Shown here: positions 56,910-64,000 of the stretch, in pieces | Numbering within the stretch: the stretch's first letter is position 1 | Layout of the letters: every line of letters begins with the position of its first letter | Source of the DNA: Pseudohongiella spirulinae | GTDB taxonomy: Bacteria; Pseudomonadota; Gammaproteobacteria; Pseudomonadales; Pseudohongiellaceae | Assembly: GCF_001444425.1 (NCBI RefSeq) | Contig: NZ_CP013189.1 | Coordinates: forward strand, 1,116,001-1,180,000 | DNA: 64,000 bases | Direction: 5' to 3' | Translations under genes and position numbers: made by a program | The notes under the pieces: generated by a model | Databases searched by the model: none | What the model saw: only the letters and a program-made list of their open reading frames with translations | What the model was told of the DNA's origin: nothing

Positions 56910-59900
56910 ATGGTTTTATCTAAAGGTTTCATGAAGAAGAAATTGCTGGCGACCTCAGTCCTGATCGGACTGGGTCTGTCAGCATCGGTTTTCGCACAGG
57001 ACATGACCTCGGCAATCAGAGGTGTGATCAGCGGCAGCAGCGGCAACCCACAGGCCAATGCCACCGTTGTGATCGAGGATACCCGTACCGGTGCCGTCCG
57101 TACATTGCAGACCAATGACTCGGGCGCGTTTTATGCGACCAATCTGCCGGTCGGCGGTCCCTATCGCGTTACTGTCGATGGTGGTCGATCGGTTGTCGTG
57201 GATTCTATCTCACTGGGCGATATTTATAACCTGCGCATTGATATGAATGCCGCGCAGGTGGAAGAGGTTCTGGTGCTGGGACGATCGGGCAACTTTGTGG
57301 ATGTGGCATCTGGCCCGGCGGCTACCTATTCTACGTTTGACCTGGCGACATCAGTGGCCTTCGATCGCGATATCAAAGACGTCTTTATTTACGACCCGCG
57401 TCTTAATCTGGATACCAACTCAGCCATCAATTGTATTGGCAAACATCCGCGCTTTAACAGCATCAGCCTGGATGGTGTGAGTCAGAACGATCGCTTTGGT
57501 CTGAACGACAATGGTTATTCAACAGCCACTGGTATGCCGTTTCCGTTTGAGGGGGTCGCGCAGGTAGCCGTAGAACTGGCACCTTTTGATGTCACCTATG
57601 GTGGTTTCACAGCCTGTAACATCAATGCCGTCACCAAGTCAGGCAGTAACACCTGGACCGGTACGGCCTTCTTTGAATACAACAATCAGGACATGCGCGG
57701 CGACAAACTGACCGTGGACGGTGCTGAGCAGAACTTCCCCAGTCAGGATTACACCGAAGAAACCCGTGGTTTCAGCATCGGTGGCCCGCTGATGCGCGAC
57801 AGAGTGTTTTTCTACGGCGCCTATGAAGAGCGTGAAGAGCCCGAGTTTATTGCCCAGGGTTATGCCGGCTCGTCCAACGGTGTGGTCCGTCCATGGCTGA
57901 GCAAGTCTGATTTCGACCGCATCAACAACATTGCCTCCAGTGTGTATGACTATGATACCGGCGGCATGCCATCAGACGGTGCTCAGACCGAAGAGAAGTA
58001 TATGCTGCGTCTGGACTGGAATATCAGTGAGCAGCACGACGCCTCTGTGATTTATAACTTCTATGATGGTGTGGAAGATCGCGCCTCCGACTCGGACAGC
58101 AACGAGTTTGAGTTTGCCAATCACTTTTACAAAAAGGGCGCCGTGTCAGAGACCTTGACCTTCAAGCTGGCCTCGCAGTGGAACAGTGCGCTGTCCACCG
58201 ACCTGTTTGTCAGTCGCAACACCATGGACGACTCCCAGATCACCGTTGGACCGCGTGATTTCGCCGAGTTCCAGATTTATATGGGCAGCAATACTGTTTA
58301 CCTGGGTGCGGATGACTCCCGACAGGCCAATGCCCTGAACACTGAGTCTGACTTCCTGAAATTGACGGCTGAATACCTGTGGCGCGACCATGTGGTGACA
58401 GTGGGCTACGAGCGTGAAGACCTGGCTATTTTCAATCAGTTCGTGCAGCACGCCCGCGGCGGTGAATATCGCTTTGCCGATGACTCCGCAAACAACCCGG
58501 CTTATTGTGCGGATCTGACCGCGCAGGGTCGTCAGAATGATCCGAACTGTGGCCTGACCGGCATCGACAACTTTGAACTGGGTATTCCCACTGACATTTT
58601 CTATGGCAGTGGTGGTGGTACCAATAATGCAGCGGACGCGGCAGCGAGTTTCAGTAACGTACTCAACACTTTATATGTGCAGGATGAGTTTCAGTTATAC
58701 GACTACAACCTGACCTTGGTAGCGGGGCTTCGCTATGACTGGTTCAGCAGTGATGACCGGCCCAAGTTTAACCAGGCATTTACCAGCCTTAATGGTGGTC
58801 TGCGCAACGACGCCAATATTGACGGCCTGGATCTGTTGATGCCACGTATCGGCTTTACCTGGGAGGCCATGGATAATCTTACCGTCCGAGGTGGTCTGGG
58901 GCTTTACTCCGGTGGCAACCCCAATGTCTGGATTTCCAATGCATGGAGCAATGACGGTCTGTCCAATGTGCAGATCCGTGACCGCAACAATGCCAATCAG
59001 TCCGTGTTGACTGATTATGTGCTCAGCGGCAGCCAGCGACCGGGTTATGACGTACCGCAGGCGATGAAGGATGCGGTTGCCTCCACCACAGCTGCCAATG
59101 CGTCGACCAACTTCCTGGTATTGATTGACCCTGACTACGAACAGCCTTCTGAATGGAAGTTTGCACTGGGTGCCACTTATACGTTGCCGATGGGCACCAT
59201 ACTGGAAGGCGATTACCTGTACTCAAAGCAGAACGACCCGGCCTACTACGTCGATGTGGCTCAGGATGTTGTCGGCAGCACAACGGCCGGTCAGCCCATT
59301 TATGGCAATGTGCGTGGTCAGAGCAACTACATGTTGACCAACTCTAGCGAGTCGCCTGACAGTCATTCCTTGTCGCTGCTGGCCAAACAGACTCACGACT
59401 GGGGACTGGACTGGACCTTCGGCTATGCTTATACCCAGGCCGAGGATGTCAGCCCCATGACCTCTGCCGTCGCCGGTTCCAACTTCTCCAACCTGGCGCT
59501 GTATGACCTGAACAACCCGACTGCAGGGACGTCAAACTATGAATCGCCGCACCGCTTTACGGCGCGGGTGAGCTATGGTCGCGAGTTCCTGCCGGGGTAC
59601 GAGACTCGTGTTACGGCGCAGTGGTTCCGCGCCAAGGGTCAGCCGCAGAGCTGGACCATGAGCAGTAGCGGTCTGGAAGGTTCTAACAGCAGAAACCGTC
59701 GACACCTGCTCTACGTGCCCGGCCCGAACGACCCGAATGTGGTGGTGGGTCCGAACTTTGACGTGGCGGCCTTTGCGCAGTTCATTGACGACAACGGCCT
59801 TGACCAGGGTTTTACGACCCGTAACGACCAGTACTCACGCTGGACCTCGCGCATGGATCTGCGACTGGATCAGGAGCTGCCGGCCTTCTTTGAGGGTGCC

Positions 59901-60122
59901 AAGGCCAGGATGTATGTCAAAGTGTACAACTTCCTGAACCTGCTCAACGACGAGTGGGGACACCAGTACGATGCCCAGTTCTTCTCGCCGGATGTGGTGA
60001 CACAGTCGGTTAACGCGCAGGGACAGTACGTCTTTGAGCGCTTTAACCCACGCAGCATCAGTGATCTGCAAGAGACCCAGTCTCTGTGGCAAGTACGCCT
60101 GGGTGTGCAGCTGGAGTTCTGA
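56910..60122 (+). CDS. Oar-like TonB-dependent receptor with carboxypeptidase-regulatory-like domain
   Basis: 1070 residues. The ATG at 56910 has AAGGGGAG 5 bases upstream; a frame to 56853 has no such site. Signal: MKKKLLATSVLIGLGLSASV up to FAQ. Residues 30-115 are a carboxypeptidase-regulatory-like beta-sandwich (SAIRGVISGSSGNPQANATV, GAFYATNLPVGGPYRVTV). A plug follows (VEEVLVLG as TonB-box-like segment, FNSISLDGVSQNDRFGLNDNG), then a large barrel ending in QVRLGVQLEF. The plug region reads VELAPFDVTYGGFTACNINAV, typical of Oar-like receptors. The substrate is unknown; peptides or protein fragments are plausible for this group. Confidence 0.9.
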   Translation: MVLSKGFMKKKLLATSVLIGLGLSASVFAQDMTSAIRGVISGSSGNPQANATVVIEDTRTGAVRTLQTNDSGAFYATNLPVGGPYRVTVDGGRSVVVDSISLGDIYNLRIDMNAAQVEEVLVLGRSGNFVDVASGPAATYSTFDLATSVAFDRDIKDVFIYDPRLNLDTNSAINCIGKHPRFNSISLDGVSQNDRFGLNDNGYSTATGMPFPFEGVAQVAVELAPFDVTYGGFTACNINAVTKSGSNTWTGTAFFEYNNQDMRGDKLTVDGAEQNFPSQDYTEETRGFSIGGPLMRDRVFFYGAYEEREEPEFIAQGYAGSSNGVVRPWLSKSDFDRINNIASSVYDYDTGGMPSDGAQTEEKYMLRLDWNISEQHDASVIYNFYDGVEDRASDSDSNEFEFANHFYKKGAVSETLTFKLASQWNSALSTDLFVSRNTMDDSQITVGPRDFAEFQIYMGSNTVYLGADDSRQANALNTESDFLKLTAEYLWRDHVVTVGYEREDLAIFNQFVQHARGGEYRFADDSANNPAYCADLTAQGRQNDPNCGLTGIDNFELGIPTDIFYGSGGGTNNAADAAASFSNVLNTLYVQDEFQLYDYNLTLVAGLRYDWFSSDDRPKFNQAFTSLNGGLRNDANIDGLDLLMPRIGFTWEAMDNLTVRGGLGLYSGGNPNVWISNAWSNDGLSNVQIRDRNNANQSVLTDYVLSGSQRPGYDVPQAMKDAVASTTAANASTNFLVLIDPDYEQPSEWKFALGATYTLPMGTILEGDYLYSKQNDPAYYVDVAQDVVGSTTAGQPIYGNVRGQSNYMLTNSSESPDSHSLSLLAKQTHDWGLDWTFGYAYTQAEDVSPMTSAVAGSNFSNLALYDLNNPTAGTSNYESPHRFTARVSYGREFLPGYETRVTAQWFRAKGQPQSWTMSSSGLEGSNSRNRRHLLYVPGPNDPNVVVGPNFDVAAFAQFIDDNGLDQGFTTRNDQYSRWTSRMDLRLDQELPAFFEGAKARMYVKVYNFLNLLNDEWGHQYDAQFFSPDVVTQSVNAQGQYVFERFNPRSISDLQETQSLWQVRLGVQLEF

Positions 60123-60141
60123 TTGCGGCTCAATTGCAGGA

Positions 60142-60185
60142 CCGGCACGGTGCGCAGGTTAGCGCCTGTGCCGTGTCCGGCTTTT
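60142..60185 (+). terminator. intrinsic terminator after the Oar-like receptor
   Basis: CCGGCACGG (60142-60150) pairs with CCGTGTCCGG (60171-60180) with one bulged base; an inner CAGG/CCTG extends it, and CTTTT follows. It starts 20 bases after the receptor stop. The T-run is short, so efficiency may be moderate. Confidence 0.6.
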
Positions 60186-60238
60186 GGTGCCTGACGAGTG
60201 CTGTTACAATCAGTTGATTGTTCCCAGGCTCTTGCTCA

Positions 60239-62647
60239 ATGTTGTTATTCAAACTGCCTTTTTTTACTCACAAATCTTCCTTCGCTATCGGGATTTTGAT
60301 CCTGTCACTTTTGCTGACCGGCCTGGTGACAGTTGCGATAGCACGCAATGCTGCGCACGAGGCTGATGACCTGATCAGGCTGCGAGCCAGCGAGACTATC
60401 GTGAAGATTGAGGAGCGATTACAAGCCTATGCGCTGGTGCTACGCAGTATGGCCGGTCTATTTCAGATTGATGCGCAGATCTCCCGGGACCAGTGGCGCA
60501 GACACACCGAGCTGATGCGTGTGAACAGCACTATGGCTAACGTTCAGGGCATTGGCTTCAGTCAGCTTATCTATCCGCAGGACCTTGCCGAACACGAAGC
60601 ATCAGTGAGGGCGGAAGGTTTTCCTGATTACCATGTCATGCCGCCCGGAGATCGTGAGATCTATTCGTCTATTGTCTATCTGGAACCATTTGACATGCGA
60701 AATCAGCAGGCATTTGGTTTTGATATGTTTTCCGAGCCGGTACGTCAGGCAGCCATGTCACAGGCCAGAGACACTGGCCGTGCCGCGCTGACTGGAAAGG
60801 TTGAGCTGCTTCAGGAGACCGGTGTTGATGTGCAGGCAGGCACGTTGATGTACGTGCCGGTTTACCGCCCCGGACAGGCTGCAGCCACTGTTGAACAGCG
60901 TCGTGCTGCGTTGATAGGGTGGGCCTATAGCCCATACCGGATGTCTGATCTGATGAGCGGTTTGATTGCAGGTGGTGGTTCAGCCGACTCACAGGACTTT
61001 GCAATCCGGATCTATGACGAAACTGTCAGCGAAGCGTCACTGTTGTTCAGTAACCTAACAACTGACCTCGATGACTTTGAGCCGGTGCTGGAGTCTGTTG
61101 TCGACTTTAACGGCAAACGCTGGCTGTTGCAGTTTGCCTCGCAGTCAGGTGCGGGCGCGGTTGATTATTCCCTGACGATTGCGACCGGTATTGTTGGCAG
61201 CATGATCAGCATTCTTTTGTATTCGCTGATTTCAAGCCTGTCTGCCACGCGCAACAGAGCGTTGCATCTGGCGGAAAAGCTAACCAAAGACATCCGGGAA
61301 CGTGAGCAGGAATTGAAGGTCAGTGAGCAGCGCTGGCGTTTTGCCCTTGACGGCCCGGGCGATGGGGTCTGGGACTGGGATGTGAGCACCAACACGGTCT
61401 ATTATTCACACGGTTGGCGCAAGATGTTAGGGCTCTCCGAGTCGACCACCAGTGATTCCCTGCACGACTGGGAATCACGTATCCATCCGGACGACGATGA
61501 GCGTGCCAGGCAGACTCTTCAGGACTACGTCGAAGGCGTGACAGACAGTTATAACAGTGAATACCGCCTGCGATGTGATAACGGCAAGTATATATGGGTA
61601 CTGGATCGTGGCTCAGTCGTCAGTCGTAACGCTGAAGATAAGCCGCTGCGACTGATAGGCAGTGTTTCTGATATCAGTGATCGCAAGAAAATGGAGCTGT
61701 CGCTGCGGCAGGCCAACGCAGAAGCTCAACGTTTTCGTCAGGCGCTGGATGTGGTTGATGCCTATATCTACATCAAGGACACGCAGCGTCGTTATGTTTA
61801 CGCAAACCGTGCATCGCTGGAACTTTTTGGGCGTGATGAAAAAAGTCTGCGGGGCTGTTCTGATGAGGAGTTCTTTCCGGAATCCAGCTGCCAGCATATC
61901 GCTAGGACAGATAAGGTGGTGCTGGCTGGTGAAAAGACCCGAGAAGAATTGGAAGTGATCCGTGAAGACGGATTGAGAGTGGTCTATCTCGACGTCAAGT
62001 CACCGATTTATGAGGGAGGTGATAACCCCAAGCTTGTTGGTATCCTGGGCATATCAACAGACATCACGCCACTGAAAGAGCATGAAGCAAAAATGGAACA
62101 TATTGCTCATTATGATGCGTTGACGGGGTTGCCGAATCGACTGCTGTTGTCTGACCGACTGCATCAGGCCATGGCAAATGCAAGACGGCAAGGCAATAAG
62201 CTGGCTGTTGTATATACGGATCTGGATGGTTTTAAGACAATTAACGATACCCATGGCCACGATGCAGGTGACCAGGTGCTGCGACTGTTTGGTGATCGCC
62301 TGACTGCATCAATTCGTGACGGCGATACGGCGGCTCGCCTGGGCGGTGATGAGTTTGTGGTCATGCTGACAGGTTTTAACAATATCCAGGATATTACACC
62401 TGTGCTGCGCCGTTTGCTGCACGCAGCCGCTGATGCTTTTGATGTTGACGGGGTTCAGTGTCACATTTCTGCCAGTATTGGCATCAGCGTGTTTCCGCAA
62501 ACAATTGAAACAACGGAGGATCAATTGTTACGGCAGGCAGATCAGGCTATGTACAAAGCAAAAAACTCCGGCAAGAACTGTGCATACCTGTTTGGTGAGG
62601 ATGGTGAAATCACCTTTCTTGGGTTAGATGCTTCTAATCATGACTGA
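60239..62647 (+). CDS. CHASE-PAS-PAS-GGDEF diguanylate cyclase
   Basis: 802 residues from the ATG at 60239 (a TTG at 60218 adds seven). A membrane helix at about 14-35 and another at about 308-333 bracket a periplasmic CHASE domain, shown by GIGFSQLIYPQDLAEHEASV, RGEGFPDYH-like RAEGFPDYHVMPPG and VPVYRPGQ. Two PAS domains follow (RWRFALDGPGDGVWDWDVST with the PAC repeat, then FRQALDVVDAYIYIKDTQRR), and the GGDEF domain (DALTGLPNRLLLSDRL, YTDLDGFKTINDTHGHDAGD, LGGDEFVVML). RDGD before GGDEF is an intact RxxD I-site. It makes c-di-GMP in response to an external small molecule. No EAL domain is attached. Confidence 0.93.
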   Translation: MLLFKLPFFTHKSSFAIGILILSLLLTGLVTVAIARNAAHEADDLIRLRASETIVKIEERLQAYALVLRSMAGLFQIDAQISRDQWRRHTELMRVNSTMANVQGIGFSQLIYPQDLAEHEASVRAEGFPDYHVMPPGDREIYSSIVYLEPFDMRNQQAFGFDMFSEPVRQAAMSQARDTGRAALTGKVELLQETGVDVQAGTLMYVPVYRPGQAAATVEQRRAALIGWAYSPYRMSDLMSGLIAGGGSADSQDFAIRIYDETVSEASLLFSNLTTDLDDFEPVLESVVDFNGKRWLLQFASQSGAGAVDYSLTIATGIVGSMISILLYSLISSLSATRNRALHLAEKLTKDIREREQELKVSEQRWRFALDGPGDGVWDWDVSTNTVYYSHGWRKMLGLSESTTSDSLHDWESRIHPDDDERARQTLQDYVEGVTDSYNSEYRLRCDNGKYIWVLDRGSVVSRNAEDKPLRLIGSVSDISDRKKMELSLRQANAEAQRFRQALDVVDAYIYIKDTQRRYVYANRASLELFGRDEKSLRGCSDEEFFPESSCQHIARTDKVVLAGEKTREELEVIREDGLRVVYLDVKSPIYEGGDNPKLVGILGISTDITPLKEHEAKMEHIAHYDALTGLPNRLLLSDRLHQAMANARRQGNKLAVVYTDLDGFKTINDTHGHDAGDQVLRLFGDRLTASIRDGDTAARLGGDEFVVMLTGFNNIQDITPVLRRLLHAAADAFDVDGVQCHISASIGISVFPQTIETTEDQLLRQADQAMYKAKNSGKNCAYLFGEDGEITFLGLDASNHD

Positions 62648-63194
62648 CAGCGAGCATGCCGACAAGCTGTTTGAAACCGAACGTCTGTGTGTACGGCGCT
62701 GGCGTGAATCTGACCTGCCGGCCATTTTTGCGGTGTACAGTGACGCTGAAGCCATGCGCTGGGTGGGGGACGGGTCGCCGATTACCGAGGAAGGCTGTCG
62801 CCAGTGGATGCAGATCACGCAAAATAATTATGTGACACGTGGCTACGGCATGTGTACGGTCGAGCTCAAAGGCAGCCGCGAGATTATTGGTTTCTGCGGC
62901 ATTGTCCACCCTGGCGGGCAGCCGGAGGCCGAGATCAAGTACGCTTTTATGCGTTCAGTCTGGGGTCAGGGATTTGCTACTGAAGCTGCTACAGCATTGT
63001 TGGAATACGCCTTTGCCAGTCTGGGCATTCACTATGTGATCGCGACCACAGCACCCGAAAACGCCGCTTCTCACCGCGTGCTGCTCAAGGCGGGCATGCA
63101 GCGCGGTGAGTTGCAGGATAATGAGGACGGCACGCAAACTCAGGTCTTTTTTATATCGCGTCCATCAGCGCCTCCCCCACCGGCGTCTGCGTGA
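62640..63194 (+). CDS. GNAT acetyltransferase, RimJ/RimL-like
   Basis: 184 residues from the ATG at 62640, which overlaps the stop of the GGDEF gene (ATGACTGA); an ATG at 62628 adds four residues. Family features: FETERLCVRRWRESDLPAIF, EIIGFCGIVHPGGQPEAEI, and the acetyl-CoA loop SVWGQGFATEAATALLEYAF, then ATTAPENAASHRVLLKAGM. It probably acetylates an amino group on a small molecule or protein. The last 15 codons, encoding the proline-rich tail SRPSAPPPPASA, lie inside the convergent gene, so this tail may be a by-product of overlap rather than function. Confidence 0.85.
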   Translation: MTDSEHADKLFETERLCVRRWRESDLPAIFAVYSDAEAMRWVGDGSPITEEGCRQWMQITQNNYVTRGYGMCTVELKGSREIIGFCGIVHPGGQPEAEIKYAFMRSVWGQGFATEAATALLEYAFASLGIHYVIATTAPENAASHRVLLKAGMQRGELQDNEDGTQTQVFFISRPSAPPPPASA

Positions 63195-64000
63195 TCAGTT
63201 GAAAGAGCTGATCATATTCGAGCCCCCCTGATTTATTGTTATCCAGCATGGTGAAGGTGAGTGCCAGCGCATCTCTCATGGGGGCTGGCATCTCACTCAA
63301 CGACACTCTGCCATCCATATTGATGTCCAGAAAACCTAACGCCAGGCTGGTCATGAAATGGGACTGCGGGTCGACGATAAATCCCGGTTGCGGTGGCTCA
63401 AGATAGCGATAGGAGATGCCGCCGTACAACATCTCTTCCGAGGTTTGCTCACCCCAGCTGACCAGCGCATCAGGTTCAGGGTTGCTGGGGTTATTGGCTG
63501 AATTGTCATAAATCGTTCGATGAATGATCATGGTGCCAGCCGGGACTCGTTTGGGTTCCTCAAACTTGAAATAACGTTGCCAGTTAAAATCATAATTCGG
63601 TGAACTTAACACCAGCTCCTCTCGTCCGTCGGGGTAGCGAAAACTGAAACTTGACGCTTTGCCGCGATAGTGTGCGTGCGGAAACAGCGCGTACACCACT
63701 GCGTCTCTCTGTAATTGATAGTAGGCGGATTCTTCGTGCTCCCGGGCACCTGCCGGAATACTCAGCTGCGGGTTGATAATGGCATAGTGCTGCAGGACAT
63801 GTTCAGGTTCGTGATCTGCAAAGTACAGGCCTATGCGTGTTTTATCAGACGATTCGCGGCCGTAGGTCGTGTAGTGCATCTGTGCATGGAATGAGCTGCC
63901 CGCAGGCACGTAGAGTCCCGTCCCTTCAGGATATTGATAAACATCGTTGCCGGGGACAAATGTCATTAATTGTGGATCGGTCAGGGCATTGCCGTTTACT
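63151..64000 (-). CDS. copper type II monooxygenase-like protein with C-terminal EF-hands (partial)
   Basis: The frame is open to base 64000, so the N-terminus lies outside the window; 282 residues are visible. Copper-ligand motifs of ascorbate-dependent type II monooxygenases (PHM/DBM family) are recognisable: FHAQMHYTTYG with the His of the CuH-type Q-x-H-Y site, FPHAHYRGK as the CuM H-x-H pair, and TSEEMLYGG as the Met ligand region. Two EF-hand loops end the protein: DINMDGRVSLSE, complete, and DNNKSGGLEYDQ, with Gln at the last position. It is probably exported. Assignment to the family is by motif only, and the hydroxylated substrate is unknown. Confidence 0.7.
   Translation of the reverse strand, partial: VNGNALTDPQLMTFVPGNDVYQYPEGTGLYVPAGSSFHAQMHYTTYGRESSDKTRIGLYFADHEPEHVLQHYAIINPQLSIPAGAREHEESAYYQLQRDAVVYALFPHAHYRGKASSFSFRYPDGREELVLSSPNYDFNWQRYFKFEEPKRVPAGTMIIHRTIYDNSANNPSNPEPDALVSWGEQTSEEMLYGGISYRYLEPPQPGFIVDPQSHFMTSLALGFLDINMDGRVSLSEMPAPMRDALALTFTMLDNNKSGGLEYDQLFQLITQTPVGEALMDAI

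Overview
The window reads as an ordinary chromosomal segment of a free-living, probably marine, heterotrophic gammaproteobacterium. The evidence is the gene order ribF-ileS-fkpB-ispH, a recC-recB-recD operon, sbcDC, a RegB/RegA (PrrBA) redox pair, a PII protein and two TonB-dependent receptors, one of them Oar-like. The genus cannot be fixed from the sequence alone. Coding density is very high, and no gene-free stretch exceeds 300 bases. I saw no rRNA, tRNA, CRISPR array, transposase or phage gene.

Layout. (1) 1-8973, + strand: an envelope-directed MoxR cluster. It holds the end of a VWA-type membrane protein, a secreted caspase-fold protein that has lost its catalytic Cys, a secreted TPR protein with an HExxH metallopeptidase domain, a DUF4159 protein, a MoxR AAA+ ATPase, a DUF58 protein and a BatA-like VWA membrane protein. 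(2) 9181-15611, - strand: an RND efflux permease with its adaptor, and the RegA/RegB pair. (3) 15641-19461: a methyltransferase-GNAT fusion facing a TonB receptor. (4) 19667-22532, + strand: a BlaI-type repressor, an M56 membrane peptidase, a predicted outer-membrane barrel and a thioesterase. (5) 22527-24591: PII, a secreted alpha/beta hydrolase and two small membrane proteins. (6) 24630-29973: ribF, ileS, fkpB and ispH, with lspA missing from its usual slot. (7) 29999-37553: two tandem secreted paralogues, a cyclotransferase-like protein, an M19 dipeptidase lipoprotein, a methyltransferase, a diguanylate cyclase and a large secreted protein of unknown function. (8) 37651-46739, - strand: recC-recB-recD. 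(9) 46787-51139: an amidase lipoprotein preceded by an unlisted 31-codon gene, then a DUF5916/CBM9-like outer-membrane protein. (10) 51136-56700, - strand: a diguanylate cyclase overlapping sbcD, then sbcC. (11) 56910-64000: an Oar-like TonB receptor whose ribosome-binding site lies in a hairpin, a CHASE-PAS-GGDEF protein, a GNAT, and the end of a copper type II monooxygenase-like protein with EF-hands.

How the parts work together. The first 9 kb is the best candidate for an undescribed system. A MoxR ATPase with VWA and DUF58 partners typically assembles or activates other proteins. Here its neighbours are exported proteins: a pseudo-caspase, a TPR-gluzincin and DUF4159. The BlaI-M56 pair is the second candidate. 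Its peptidase is too short to carry a beta-lactam sensor, and its operon continues into a barrel and a hotdog enzyme. Regulatory signals visible in the DNA include a hairpin covering the Oar-receptor Shine-Dalgarno, an 18-bp palindrome before the RND operon, a terminator-like hairpin in the blaI leader and a strong promoter for the 31-codon gene. Several convergent pairs share their stop codons and leave no room for terminators.
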